A stretch of DNA of 64,000 nt from Paenisporosarcina sp049671445 (GCF_049671445.1 NZ_JBATUX010000020.1:16439-80438), one strand, 5' to 3'. Counted from the stretch's first letter, positions 8,311 through 16,826 are shown. A program made the numbers and translations. Notes: a model not told the origin generated them from the sequence alone.

Positions 8311-9129
8311 CTAGATTTTCGATACAATAGCGAAACTTCCTTGGCCACCATGAATAGCAATTATCGGGCTAAGTTCACCGATTTTAATTGCCTGCGTTTG
8401 AAACTTCAGTTGGAGCTGTTGCTTTACTTCTTTTGCAGTTTTTTCATCACCACAATGCAGCACCCACATATCACTTGAAGTTGGTTCAAAATCATTGATC
8501 ATTTGAAGAATGGCTCTCTTTCGGGTCCGGATTTTATGAGCTACTTGAATCGTTCCTTCTTTAAACTTAAGAATGGGATGGATTTTTAACAAGCTCCCCA
8601 CGAGAAATCCTACTTTTCCGATACGACCACCTTTTAATAATTGATTGAGATCAGCTACAAAAATTCGATTGTGATACATCACATATTTTTCATTGAGAGA
8701 TTGAGTGATTAAAAGAGGCGTTACACCTTCTTTTGCTAGCATTCTACCTTGTTCAATTAGGTCGTACAATGGCCATGATACGATTTTTGAGTCTACTAAG
8801 TGGACAGGAATCGACAAAGATTTAGCAACTGAGGCTACAGTGTCGAATGTGCCACTAATTTGTCGTGAGATGAGAACGGCTATGATGGCGTCATATTCTT
8901 TTTCTAAAGCTTGAAATAGATTTTCTATATCATAAACAGTTGGCTGTGAGGACTTTGGAGCAGATTCAGAACGACCAAGAAGGTCATAAAAATCTTCTGT
9001 GCTTAAGTCTATGCCATCTTTATACGTGTTGTTTTCATGATTTATTTGCAAAGGAACTACATACAAATCTGAATGGTTAGCATCTTTCGGTAGATATGCT
9101 GAACTATCGGTTACCCATGCAATTTTCAT
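8311..9129 (-). CDS. DegV family fatty acid-binding protein (FakB-like)
   Basis: 272 aa, full family length. N-terminal VTDSSAYLP, the TSQPTVYD-like SSQPTVYDIE near 75, and LLKGGRIGKVGFLVG near 165 are DegV hallmarks. DegV/FakB proteins present fatty acids to the kinase FakA. ATG 9129 follows GGAGGG; the longer reading lacks a site. It stands alone, convergent with the operon to its left. Confidence 0.92.
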   Translation of the reverse strand: MKIAWVTDSSAYLPKDANHSDLYVVPLQINHENNTYKDGIDLSTEDFYDLLGRSESAPKSSQPTVYDIENLFQALEKEYDAIIAVLISRQISGTFDTVASVAKSLSIPVHLVDSKIVSWPLYDLIEQGRMLAKEGVTPLLITQSLNEKYVMYHNRIFVADLNQLLKGGRIGKVGFLVGSLLKIHPILKFKEGTIQVAHKIRTRKRAILQMINDFEPTSSDMWVLHCGDEKTAKEVKQQLQLKFQTQAIKIGELSPIIAIHGGQGSFAIVSKI

Positions 9130-9230
9130 GTTTATCCCTCCATTAGAACATTCAAACAAGATAGTCTTTGTGCTACTAAGTATAATGAAAGTATTCTATA
9201 AAATAAAAAATGAATGTGCAGGTGGGTCGA

Positions 9231-9998
9231 ATGTTGGTGATAATTGCTGCATTATGTATGATTTTGTTTATGAGTGTCATTTGGATGATGGCTGTAAAAC
9301 TTGATAACTATTCAATAGTGGATATTGTATGGGGATTAACGTTTATTTTGACAACAGTCGTCGTTCTTGTTTATACAGGAAATTACAATGTAGTTTCTTT
9401 GACGATTGCTACGCTAGTTATTATTTGGGGACTTCGCTTGTCGATCTATCTATTTATGAGAAATGCAGGGAAACCTGAGGATTATCGTTACGTTGACATG
9501 CGTAAAAAGTGGGGCAGTAAAGTTAAGCTAACGGCATTTGTTCGAGTGTTTATGTTGCAAGGAACGGTTTCTCTATTATTCTCTTTAGGTATATTCCTAG
9601 GTATTAGTAAAAGTGACACGATTTTATCGATGTGGCCAGTCTATGTAGGTGTAGTGGTGTGGGTGATAGGATTTTTATTTGAATCGATTGGAGATTCACA
9701 ATTACGTGCTTTCATCCAAAAGCCAGCAAATAAAGGGAAAGTTATTACAACAGGCTTGTGGAAATATACAAGACACCCAAATTACTTTGGAGAAGCGACA
9801 CAATGGTTTGGCATAAGCATTGTAGCGTGCGCAGTTCCACTTGGATGGATTTCATTTATTAGTCCATTGTTAGTTACATTCTTCTTAATGAAAATTTCTG
9901 GTGTTCCTTTACTTGAAAAGAAAAATAGTAAGAAACCAGGGTATGCAGAATACGCTGCGAAAACAAGTGTATTTGTGCCAATGCCTCCTAAAAATTAA
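9231..9998 (+). CDS. DUF1295 family membrane protein (steroid 5-alpha reductase/ICMT-like)
   Basis: 255 aa, six to seven membrane helices. The C-terminal block GLWKYTRHPNYFGEATQWFG is the signature of DUF1295 and of the related isoprenylcysteine methyltransferase and sterol reductase folds, where it binds the cofactor. The actual substrate is unknown. AGGTGGG lies 4 bases before ATG 9231; an ATG at 9210 has no ribosome site. Confidence 0.85.
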   Translation: MLVIIAALCMILFMSVIWMMAVKLDNYSIVDIVWGLTFILTTVVVLVYTGNYNVVSLTIATLVIIWGLRLSIYLFMRNAGKPEDYRYVDMRKKWGSKVKLTAFVRVFMLQGTVSLLFSLGIFLGISKSDTILSMWPVYVGVVVWVIGFLFESIGDSQLRAFIQKPANKGKVITTGLWKYTRHPNYFGEATQWFGISIVACAVPLGWISFISPLLVTFFLMKISGVPLLEKKNSKKPGYAEYAAKTSVFVPMPPKN

Positions 9999-10004
9999 TA
10001 CAAC

Positions 10005-10040
10005 AAAGCCAAGTCGTAGTGAACCACGACTTGGCTTTTA
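10005..10040 (+). terminator. Intrinsic terminator
   Basis: A 13-bp perfect stem AAAGCCAAGTCGT / ACGACTTGGCTTT ends in T4. It follows the DUF1295 gene. Confidence 0.9.
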
Positions 10041-10155
10041 TATTTGTCTCTTTGATGTGATATTCTCGATAAGCATTTCATTGAAAGACAAGTTACGTGC
10101 GATATTCTGCAGAATTAGACATAATAGAAGAAATAGCTTTGAGAGGATGATTCAC

Positions 10156-10494
10156 ATGAATACATATACAGAAATCACTACACTTCCACAATGGGAAGAT
10201 GTTCTTCAACAATCGAAAGAAAAACCATTTTTGCTGCTAAAGCATAGTACAACTTGTCCTGTCAGTGCAGCTGCATATCGTGAATTTACGTCGACTGAAA
10301 CGGAACTTGACTTATATTTAGTAAAAGTCATCGAAAGTCGTCCAGTCTCAAATGAAATTGAAAGTAACTTAAGTGTGCAGCACAAATCACCTCAACTCTT
10401 TTTAGTGGCGAATGAAGAACCAGTATGGCACACGTCTCATTGGAATATTACGCAAACCAACATAGCTGATGCTATACAACATCATCAAGTATAA
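10156..10494 (+). CDS. ytxJ: Bacilliredoxin-like protein YtxJ (BrxC family)
   Basis: 112 aa thioredoxin-like protein with a single Cys motif, STTCPVSAAAY (Cys34). YtxJ/BrxC is a monothiol bacilliredoxin that removes bacillithiol from mixed disulfides, which implies this organism makes bacillithiol. The start at ATG 10156 has GAGAGG 9 bases upstream. It is flanked by terminators on both sides, so it is monocistronic. Confidence 0.88.
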   Translation: MNTYTEITTLPQWEDVLQQSKEKPFLLLKHSTTCPVSAAAYREFTSTETELDLYLVKVIESRPVSNEIESNLSVQHKSPQLFLVANEEPVWHTSHWNITQTNIADAIQHHQV

Positions 10495-10500
10495 AAGGCT

Positions 10501-10537
10501 AAACCCCACCCAACGTTCATGTTGAGCGGGGTTTTTT
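10501..10537 (+). terminator. Intrinsic terminator after ytxJ
   Basis: The imperfect stem AACCCCACCCAAC / GTTGAGCGGGGTT is followed by T6. Confidence 0.85.
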
Positions 10538-10636
10538 ACTGCTATTTTTTTGAATATTACTGTTTTTTTAATATGTTTATAGTAATATTTTGTTAAGTAG
10601 ATATATTGTATGAAAACAAATGGGGAAGTGTGAGAA

Positions 10637-11452
10637 ATGGATTCTATCCAACAGGTAAGTAAATATTTAATTGAAAACGCGCATGCAATCTCACTTGAAA
10701 TGGTGAATTTGAGTTTAGAGAATTTAGAAATTGACATTCCAGAAGAACTTATTCAAAAATCCGTCAAAGCGAATGCGGAATTTTTAGTATTACTTGCAGA
10801 ATCTTTCAATGAAAGTGATGAGAATGCTGCAAAAGAGTTAATAGAGTGGAGTAAAACGTATGGGGAGGAGCAAGCAACTATGCTTTCACAACTTTCCGCG
10901 CTTATTAAACCTTATGCTGAAAATCGTTTAGCTTTCATGAAACGTATTACTCAAATTTCAATGGATCATAAATTAACAACTGAGAATGTTGTAGCTATTA
11001 ATAATCGAGTTAGCTACTTAATGGATGTAAGTATGATAGAGACAATCTTCGCATATGAAGCCTATCGTGATGGATTGATGAAGGAACGCCAACGCGAAAT
11101 TAATGAATTGTCAGCACCTATCGTACCTATTCAACAAGGTATCGCTGTTCTACCATTAATTGGCGTTATTGATCATCCACGGGTTCAACATTTATTGAAT
11201 AAAGTTTTACCTGGTATTCCGTTGATTGATACTGAACACTTAATTATCGATTTTTCTGGAATATTAACAATCGATGCAGAAGTTGCTCAACATATTTTCA
11301 CCATTCATAATGTACTAGAATTGTTAGGTATCCATGTGATGTTTACAGGGATTCGACCTAACTTATCGATGGCAGTTGTTCAAGCTGGCATCGACTTTAC
11401 CTCGTTCAACACTTTTGGCAGCGTTAAACAAGCAATCGAAAGTATCAAATGA
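10637..11452 (+). CDS. RsbR-type STAS domain protein (stressosome component)
   Basis: 271 aa. The N-terminal globin-like RsbR_N domain (about 1-140) joins a C-terminal STAS domain (about 150-270) with IIDFSGILTIDAEVAQHI, where Thr near 212 is the candidate phosphorylation site. The second site found in RsbRA is replaced by Ala in ELSAPIVP. Such proteins build the stressosome that controls sigma-B. No rsbS, rsbT or rsbU is adjacent. GGGGAAG precedes ATG 10637. Confidence 0.85.
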   Translation: MDSIQQVSKYLIENAHAISLEMVNLSLENLEIDIPEELIQKSVKANAEFLVLLAESFNESDENAAKELIEWSKTYGEEQATMLSQLSALIKPYAENRLAFMKRITQISMDHKLTTENVVAINNRVSYLMDVSMIETIFAYEAYRDGLMKERQREINELSAPIVPIQQGIAVLPLIGVIDHPRVQHLLNKVLPGIPLIDTEHLIIDFSGILTIDAEVAQHIFTIHNVLELLGIHVMFTGIRPNLSMAVVQAGIDFTSFNTFGSVKQAIESIK

Positions 11453-11470
11453 TAGGTTGAGGTGAAATGA

Positions 11471-11983
11471 ATGGTTCAATTAATAAAACCAACTGTTGAT
11501 TTGCAGCCAGCTTATTTGTCCTTCTATGAAGAGTGGAAAGCATCAGAAGAAATAATGATACCTTGGGTTATTGAAAAAAATCCGAGTGATTTTCCAGCTA
11601 TGGTTCAGTCGTTGTTAGACGCAGAAAAAGGAATTGGACTAAAAGAAAATTGGGTACCTGACTCTACATATTGGTTAGTGGATGAAGAATACCGTATACT
11701 CGGTGCGGTGAACATTCGCCATACTTTAAGTGAATATTTATTTAACGCAGGAGGACATATTGGTTATGGGGTTCGGCCTTCCGAGCGACAGAAAGGCTAT
11801 GCCACTAAAATGTTGGCACTAGCTTTAGAAGAAACAAAAAAGCTTGGAATCAATCCTGTCTTAGTATGTTGTGATGCTGTAAATACTCCTTCAGATAAAA
11901 CCATTCGTAATAATGGTGGCGTGGAAGATACAGATTTTGTTGAAGACAATGGAAATGTGATTAAACGATATTGGATTGGATAA
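11471..11983 (+). CDS. GNAT family N-acetyltransferase
   Basis: 170 aa. The acetyl-CoA loop is GYGVRPSERQKGYATKML (R/Q-x-x-G-x-A), followed by a conserved VLVCCDAVNTPS strand-turn. Acceptor unknown. GAGGTG precedes ATG 11471, 18 bases after the RsbR-like gene, so co-transcription is likely. Confidence 0.85.
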   Translation: MVQLIKPTVDLQPAYLSFYEEWKASEEIMIPWVIEKNPSDFPAMVQSLLDAEKGIGLKENWVPDSTYWLVDEEYRILGAVNIRHTLSEYLFNAGGHIGYGVRPSERQKGYATKMLALALEETKKLGINPVLVCCDAVNTPSDKTIRNNGGVEDTDFVEDNGNVIKRYWIG

Positions 11984-12076
11984 AGCTTTCTTTGTGGTAA
12001 TGAATGTCGAGAATATAGATTTTTGATGGCATTTGTGATAGCATTACACTTTAAAGAAGTGAGGAAGTGATCGAAT

Positions 12077-12451
12077 ATGATTAACATTGAAATACCAAAA
12101 CCAGATATTACGATTGTGCAACGTGTGCAAGATCGCTCGAATGACGAACCAGAAATCCCTTCGGTTTACGGCTTTATTGATTTTCATCAAATTGCGCGCG
12201 ACAAAGGCGGAATTATTATGTTCTTCAACAAAGAAGAAGAGCTTTTGTTTGTAGGAAAGGCACGTAAAGTTAGACAACGTGTTAAAAAACATTTTGAAGA
12301 TAATGTTTCGCCAATTAAAGATCATCGTGATGAAGTAACTAAGATCAAGATTTTTTATGTTGAAGATGCAATGGAACGTGAAATTTACGAAACATACATC
12401 ATTAATAAATTTGTAGCGAAGTACAATATCGAAAAAAAATTCGCGCATTAA
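12077..12451 (+). CDS. Small GIY-YIG nuclease-like protein
   Basis: 124 aa. GGIIMFF, LLFVGKARKVRQRVKKHF and EREIYETYIINKF follow the order of the GIY-YIG fold in UvrC: GIY strand, YVG strand, Arg helix, catalytic Glu. No partner domain is present, so the target is unknown. GAGGAAG precedes ATG 12077. Confidence 0.75.
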   Translation: MINIEIPKPDITIVQRVQDRSNDEPEIPSVYGFIDFHQIARDKGGIIMFFNKEEELLFVGKARKVRQRVKKHFEDNVSPIKDHRDEVTKIKIFYVEDAMEREIYETYIINKFVAKYNIEKKFAH

Positions 12452-12456
12452 TCAGG

Positions 12457-12488
12457 AAAAGCTGTCCTTAAGAGGATGGCTTTTTTTG
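12457..12488 (+). terminator. Intrinsic terminator
   Basis: A stem of AAAGCTGTCCTT / AGGATGGCTTT with mismatches is followed by T7, after the GIY-YIG gene. Confidence 0.75.
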
Positions 12489-12515
12489 TTGGGGAAAATA
12501 CAACTTCATAGAAAT

Positions 12516-12600
12516 TAATTACGCTCAAAATTAAAATAATTACGATTAAACGAAAATATTGTTGCATTTAAAAGTAATTTAAATTACTATAAAAAGTAAT
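12516..12600 (+). promoter_or_regulatory. Palindrome and direct repeats before the HTH-F1-beta-like gene
   Basis: TAATTACG occurs at 12516 and again at 12537, 21 bases apart. A perfect 16-bp palindrome, AGTAATTTAAATTACT, covers 12573-12588, and the half-site AGTAAT recurs at 12595. TATAAA at 12588 could be a -10 box. The downstream gene starts with a DNA-binding domain, so this is a good candidate for its own operator. Confidence 0.5.
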
Positions 12601-12614
12601 AAGGAGGTTTTATT

Positions 12615-13655
12615 GTGGATGATATTCGATTGAACGTCGCGTTACTTAGAAGAAAAGTACCAAACTTAACGACCGCAGCAAAATCAATTGGCATTCGACC
12701 AGCTACAGTGTCAAATTTATGTACTGGAAAAATCGATTTAGGAAAAGCTGAAGTTCGCACTTTAGTTGGTCTAGCAACACTTGCTAAATGTTCTGTAGAC
12801 GAATTGATACTTAGAGGGGAGAAGTTGAATATGATTGAAACACAGATTAAAACGTTAGATTTCTTTGCACCGCTAGTAAAAGGAGGGACGACTGGATTAG
12901 TGGCTCGTCCTGGCATGGGCCAAGTGGTTATTTTGGCTGAATTAATGCATCGTTTTAAAAAGAATGACGTCACTACTGTTTTTTTACTTCCAACGACAAA
13001 CCATCCTGAACTGGAAGGCACGACTGAATTAGCAGATATCGTGACAACAACAATCGAAGAAACATTTACAACCTTAACCTCACAGAACGGCGATGTCATA
13101 TTCATTTCAGACAAGAGTTATATTGTGACAGGTGAAATTCTTGAATTACAGGAAAGGTTAGTGGCAGAAAGTGTACAAAATATCACGACCATACTCGTCG
13201 ACCTTTCTGGCGAAGTGGTTGACGAAGAGATGCCGTATGGTCCTCTTGAAACACTCTGGCACTTGGATGCTGATTTAGCAATACGCCAACAATTCCCGGC
13301 TCTTCATCCGATTTATTCTACTTCTTCGATTCTAGAAGGGACCGATTTGGATCAACGTCACTTTAATTTAAGACAACGTGCACAAAAACTACTACGTAGA
13401 TATCGCGAGTTGCGTTCAGTGATGACTGTCCATGGGGTGGAGAAAATTCCTGCAGGGGAGTTGGAAACTTATCAGAGGGGCGAGCGACTGGAAGCCTACT
13501 TTACCCAACCACTATTTGTTGCAGAAGACTTTACAGGCCAGCAAGGGAAAGCTGTACCGTTGGCGCTGACTCTTCAAGACGTGGAATCGATTTTAGATGG
13601 AAAGGCAGATCAACTTTCGGTAGATGAACTAAGATACTGTGGAAGTTTAGTGTGA
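12615..13655 (+). CDS. HTH domain fused to a degenerate F1-ATPase beta-like domain
   Basis: 346 aa. Residues 1-70 are an XRE-like helix-turn-helix (AAKSIGIRPATVSNLCTGK). Residues 75-346 align by eye with the AtpD nucleotide-binding and C-terminal domains: ETQIKTLDFFAPLVKGG matches ETGIKVVDLLAPYIKGG; HLDAD and YSTSSIL match HLDAT and ASTSRAL; RRYREL and FVAEDFTGQQGKAVPL match the AtpD C-terminus. The P-loop GGAGVGKT has become ARPGMGQV (Lys to Gln103, Thr to Val104), and the GERTRE catalytic loop is lost, so ATP hydrolysis is unlikely. The AtpD beta-barrel is replaced by the HTH. About 90 residues of the AtpD middle are missing. GTG start with AAGGAGG 7 bases upstream. Probably a transcription factor with a ligand-sensing or oligomerising pseudo-ATPase domain; this is inference. 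Confidence 0.75.
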   Translation: MDDIRLNVALLRRKVPNLTTAAKSIGIRPATVSNLCTGKIDLGKAEVRTLVGLATLAKCSVDELILRGEKLNMIETQIKTLDFFAPLVKGGTTGLVARPGMGQVVILAELMHRFKKNDVTTVFLLPTTNHPELEGTTELADIVTTTIEETFTTLTSQNGDVIFISDKSYIVTGEILELQERLVAESVQNITTILVDLSGEVVDEEMPYGPLETLWHLDADLAIRQQFPALHPIYSTSSILEGTDLDQRHFNLRQRAQKLLRRYRELRSVMTVHGVEKIPAGELETYQRGERLEAYFTQPLFVAEDFTGQQGKAVPLALTLQDVESILDGKADQLSVDELRYCGSLV

Positions 13656-13660
13656 TGTTA

Positions 13661-13692
13661 CTGAGAGTGGGAATTCCTCACTCTCTTTTTTT
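13661..13692 (+). terminator. Intrinsic terminator after the HTH-F1-beta-like gene
   Basis: The stem GAGAGTG / CACTCTC with a short mismatched top is followed by T7. Confidence 0.85.
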
Positions 13693-13802
13693 GTCGAAAT
13701 ACATGAAGAATCTAATCTGAAAATAAAGGGAATAGGTGTATATGTATCGAAATAGTATATAGTATGAATTATTAAAATATTAACTAATGAGGAGGAACTC
13801 AG

Positions 13803-14252
13803 ATGACTTTTAAAGTTCAACGAATAGAAGATTTGAAGAAAGTCGATGTGTCGCAGTTGGTAACCGAAAGTGAAGAAGAAGGTTACCGTTTCTTAACTCG
13901 TTTAGTAAATGATTATGAAGATGGATCTAATACGTTTAATAAAAATGGTGAAGCTCTCTATGGTGTGTGGGAAGGTCCTGAAAAATTAGTCGCAATTGGC
14001 GGCATTAGTCAAAATCCATACACAGAGAATAAGGATGAAGCTCGACTGAAGCGATTTTACACACTTGGTGATGCACGAAGACAAGGCGTCGGATCTCAAT
14101 TACTTTCGGAACTAGTGAACCATGCAAAAGGTAACTTTAAGAAAATCACGTGTCGTACAGAATCTGCAAAAGCAGATGCTTTTTATAGGGCAAATGGATT
14201 TGAAGAAACACATGATACACCGGAAACCACTCATGTGATGAAATTAGGGTAA
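13803..14252 (+). CDS. GNAT family N-acetyltransferase
   Basis: 149 aa. RRQGVGSQLLSELV is the acetyl-CoA-binding Q/R-x-x-G-x-G/A loop and TESAKADAFYRANGFEE the following helix. GAGGAGG precedes ATG 13803. Terminators lie on both sides. Acceptor unknown. Confidence 0.88.
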   Translation: MTFKVQRIEDLKKVDVSQLVTESEEEGYRFLTRLVNDYEDGSNTFNKNGEALYGVWEGPEKLVAIGGISQNPYTENKDEARLKRFYTLGDARRQGVGSQLLSELVNHAKGNFKKITCRTESAKADAFYRANGFEETHDTPETTHVMKLG

Positions 14253-14258
14253 ATAATA

Positions 14259-14295
14259 ATGAGGATTCGCAAACACATGCGGATCCTCATTTTTT
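14259..14295 (+). terminator. Intrinsic terminator
   Basis: ATGAGGATTCGC / GCGGATCCTCAT stem with one mismatch, then T6. Confidence 0.88.
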
Positions 14296-14310
14296 GAAGG
14301 AGTGTTAATA

Positions 14311-14724
14311 TTGGCAAGAGTAACTGGAATTGGTGGCGTGTTTTTTAAAAGTGAGGACCCAATCAAATTACGCAAATGGTATGAGGACAATTTAGGAATT
14401 CAATCGGACGCATATGGCAAAACATTTCTATGGAATGCCACAGAACCCCCTAATGTGGGAAGTACCGTGTGGGCACCATTTAAACAACAAACCACCTATT
14501 TTGAACCTTCCCAGAAACAATTTATGATTAATTTTCGTGTAGACAATCTTCCTGAATTGGTGAAAGAACTTCAAGGAAAAGGGCAAGAAATTTTAGCACC
14601 TATAATAGAAGAAAGTTACGGGAAGTTTGCACATATTTTGGATCCTGAAGGCAATAAAATCGAATTGTGGGAACCTGTTGATCACGTCATGCAGGATTTG
14701 ATTAACGAAGAGAACACAAAATGA
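14311..14724 (+). CDS. VOC (glyoxalase/bleomycin resistance) family protein
   Basis: 137 aa. One vicinal-oxygen-chelate domain: GVFFKSEDPIKLRKWYEDNL at the start and FAHILDPEGNKIELWEP at the end, the last Glu being a usual metal ligand. Substrate unknown. The TTG at 14311 is 8 bases after AAGGAG; the GTG at 14302 overlaps that site and is less likely. Confidence 0.85.
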   Translation: MARVTGIGGVFFKSEDPIKLRKWYEDNLGIQSDAYGKTFLWNATEPPNVGSTVWAPFKQQTTYFEPSQKQFMINFRVDNLPELVKELQGKGQEILAPIIEESYGKFAHILDPEGNKIELWEPVDHVMQDLINEENTK

Positions 14725-14758
14725 AAATCACTATAGAATGATTTGAAAAAGGCGATGT

Positions 14759-14796
14759 AAAAAAGAGGAAAGGATAACAGCTGTTCCTCTTTTAAA
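14759..14796. terminator. Bidirectional terminator between VOC gene and anti-sigma gene
   Basis: AAAGAGGAA / TTCCTCTTT stem with A-rich and T-rich flanks, between two convergent genes. Confidence 0.75.
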
Positions 14797-14798
14797 TC

Positions 14799-15554
14799 CT
14801 ATAATTCAACGATTTCAAAAGTTTCCAGCATACGGTGAAATCTAGCACCATGACCTTCAGCAGCTTCAAGGAAATAGTACTGCGTGATAATAAAGCTGCC
14901 TTCTTTGCCATTGCTGATGACATAGGCATGGACCACTACACTATCTGATTGATTGCCATTAATTCCATGTAACAAATAGCCAGTTACTGGTTCTGTAACT
15001 TCTTCAATGGCTCTTAGTTCAGGGAAATCCTTCTTCAGCTCTTCTTCATATTGCTCTACAAGTAGTTCTGGTTTAATATCAGGCACTTGTTTGATTTCCA
15101 TCGATACATCTGGATAATTTTCTGGAAGCGGCTCTTTCGTCGTGATGAGGTCCGTTTCTTCGCCTTTAATCATTTTGTATCGCTCTTCATCGACGTAGAT
15201 GACGTACTCCGAATCAATTCCTTCATTTAGTTGAACTTTCGTTTCTTCGTCTTGACCTTCAATACTTTGGATCACTTCTTTTTCAGGGACAAACATATCC
15301 TTAATGCTATTTACAAATGCCGCACCTGTATCTGTTTGCAAACTCAATGTAATCAAAATCCCTGCAGCTACTGTAATAATAAGTGGAATTACACGGCTTA
15401 TTTTTTTCGTTTTTCTACTATCTTTTCTAGTCTTTTTGTCTTCACTAAACAACTCATTTTCCAACATAATCCAAATTTCATCTTTCAGTCCAAGACTATC
15501 CTTCTCTGTTCGTGCATGAAGGTCATCTATTACTTTTTTATCAATATTACTCAT
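14799..15554 (-). CDS. Membrane anti-sigma factor-like protein
   Basis: 251 aa. A cytoplasmic N-terminus of about 50 residues with LKDEIWIMLENELF, one membrane helix (about 53-70), and an outer domain of about 170 residues. It lies 2 bases downstream of an ECF sigma gene, and its AAGGAGGA site lies inside the end of that gene. This arrangement is typical of a sigma factor and its membrane-bound inhibitor. The outer domain is not recognised; the signal sensed is unknown. Confidence 0.7.
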   Translation of the reverse strand: MSNIDKKVIDDLHARTEKDSLGLKDEIWIMLENELFSEDKKTRKDSRKTKKISRVIPLIITVAAGILITLSLQTDTGAAFVNSIKDMFVPEKEVIQSIEGQDEETKVQLNEGIDSEYVIYVDEERYKMIKGEETDLITTKEPLPENYPDVSMEIKQVPDIKPELLVEQYEEELKKDFPELRAIEEVTEPVTGYLLHGINGNQSDSVVVHAYVISNGKEGSFIITQYYFLEAAEGHGARFHRMLETFEIVEL

Positions 15555-15556
15555 TT

Positions 15557-16087
15557 TTAGGTATCCTCCTTTTCGGTTGAAGTCAACTGATCTTGCAGTC
15601 GTTTTCTTCCTTTGAACAATCTGGACTTTACTGTGTTTTGATTAAGGTCAAGAATTTCAGCGATTTCTTTCTCACTGAAACCCTTTACGTATTTTAGAAT
15701 GAGTGGGATGCGATGTGTGTCATCTAGTGACTGGATGACATCGTATAAATTAGTAAGACGTTCAACAGATTCCTCGGCCAGGGAAGGTTCATTTTCTAAG
15801 TCGGGATGTTCGAACTTTGAGTATGATGAATCCTTTTTTAGTAACCGCATGCATTCATTAGTTAAGATTCTGTAAAACCAAGGTTCAAATGGAAGATTCG
15901 GATTGTAGCTTTTAATTTGTCGGAATACACGAATGAAAGTCTCCTGTACCGCATCCTTGGCCATTTCACGATTCTGTGTAATCGCAGAAGCTGTTCGAAT
16001 GGCATATTCTGAATAGGCTGCGTAAAAACGACGAAAAGCATCCTTATCACCCGATTGTATTTGTATAATCCATTCATTATTATTCAA
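15557..16087 (-). CDS. ECF-type RNA polymerase sigma factor
   Basis: 176 aa. Region 2 contains AKDAVQETFIRVFRQI and region 4 contains FSEKEIAEILDLNQNTVKSR, the usual sigma-70 family parts without region 3. Start is TTG at 16087, 10 bases after AGGAAGGAG; the nearby ATG leads to a stop after three codons. It heads the pair with the anti-sigma gene. Confidence 0.92.
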   Translation of the reverse strand: MNNNEWIIQIQSGDKDAFRRFYAAYSEYAIRTASAITQNREMAKDAVQETFIRVFRQIKSYNPNLPFEPWFYRILTNECMRLLKKDSSYSKFEHPDLENEPSLAEESVERLTNLYDVIQSLDDTHRIPLILKYVKGFSEKEIAEILDLNQNTVKSRLFKGRKRLQDQLTSTEKEDT

Positions 16088-16107
16088 TCATTATTCACTC
16101 CTTCCTG

Positions 16108-16120
16108 AACAACGGTTGTT
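16108..16120. promoter_or_regulatory. Small palindrome upstream of the ECF sigma gene
   Basis: AACAAC-G-GTTGTT is a 6-1-6 palindrome about 20 bases before the TTG start. It may be an operator or a promoter-proximal site. I found no clear ECF-type -35/-10 pair. Confidence 0.3.
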
Positions 16121-16415
16121 ATTCTTACTATATTTACCCTTAGAAAGGCTAAGAAGTTTTCGACGTTAAAAATAATTGTTAATATGAGTCAATTATCATT
16201 CATAAAACTGGATGAAAACATTATCATTCTAAAAACAGAGATTCTTTATATTTCCGTCCGATACTGGCTGACGATTTTCACGGGCAGTCCATGTGCCACC
16301 TCGTTGCATGAAAAACCATCGCTTTCTGCAGGTCACACAGGAGAAAACCTTATTGAGACGAGTAACCGCAGTTTGACAATTAACGATTAACAATTTAAAC
16401 TAACATTAGCTACTT
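16121..16415. other. Gene-free stretch with a diverged 31-bp repeat monomer
   Basis: No convincing gene. A 68-codon reading (16184-16390) has no ribosome site or family signal. At 16340-16371 the sequence AGGAG...GACGAGTAACCGCAG matches the monomer of the 31-bp tandem repeat found at 23930-24047. Confidence 0.6.
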
Positions 16416-16460
16416 TGTAAAACAAGGTAGTTATTATTTTAATTGCTATCTTGTTTTACA
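16416..16460. promoter_or_regulatory. Interrupted palindrome before the padR gene (probable PadR operator)
   Basis: TGTAAAACAAGGTAG (16416-16430) and CTATCTTGTTTTACA (16446-16460) form an inverted repeat with one mismatch per arm and a 15-base centre. It ends 25 bases before the start codon of a PadR-type repressor, so autoregulation is likely. Confidence 0.65.
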
Positions 16461-16484
16461 ATGTACTGTAAGGGAGGAAAGGCC

Positions 16485-16826
16485 ATGTCACTTAGAAGTC
16501 AGCTGCTAAAAGGGATATTAGATGGTTGTGTACTGGCAGTTATTGCGAAAGCACCTGTTTATGGCTATGAACTTTCGAAAAAATTGCAAGATCTTGGTCT
16601 CGGAGACGTTAGTGAAGGAACGATTTACCCTGTGTTATTACGCTTGCAAAAACAAGCATTAATATTGGGAGAATTTAAACCTTCAGAATCTGGTCCTAAC
16701 CGAAAATATTATTCACTGACGCAAGAGGGTATTAATGCACTACAAATGATTTCATTGGAATGGAAACAACTATCGATTCCAATTAATGCTTTATTAATGA
16801 AAGGAGAAGATGTTCATGAATGTTAA
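16485..16826 (+). CDS. PadR family transcriptional regulator
   Basis: 113 aa winged-helix protein: APVYGYELSKKLQDLG, SEGTIYPVLLRLQK, and RKYYSLTQEG are the classical PadR blocks. AGGGAGG is 7 bases before ATG 16485. It overlaps the next gene by 11 bases. The pair PadR plus DUF1129 membrane protein is common in Firmicutes. Confidence 0.92.
   Translation: MSLRSQLLKGILDGCVLAVIAKAPVYGYELSKKLQDLGLGDVSEGTIYPVLLRLQKQALILGEFKPSESGPNRKYYSLTQEGINALQMISLEWKQLSIPINALLMKGEDVHEC

Noticed and set aside
12615..13655. Misplaced or broken copy of atpD (pseudogene)
   Set aside because: The frame is intact from a good GTG start and ribosome site to a terminator, and the HTH is fused cleanly; a decayed copy would be expected to have stops.
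16184..16390. 68-codon reading between the sigma factor and padR genes
   Set aside because: No ribosome site, poor composition; it covers a repeat monomer.
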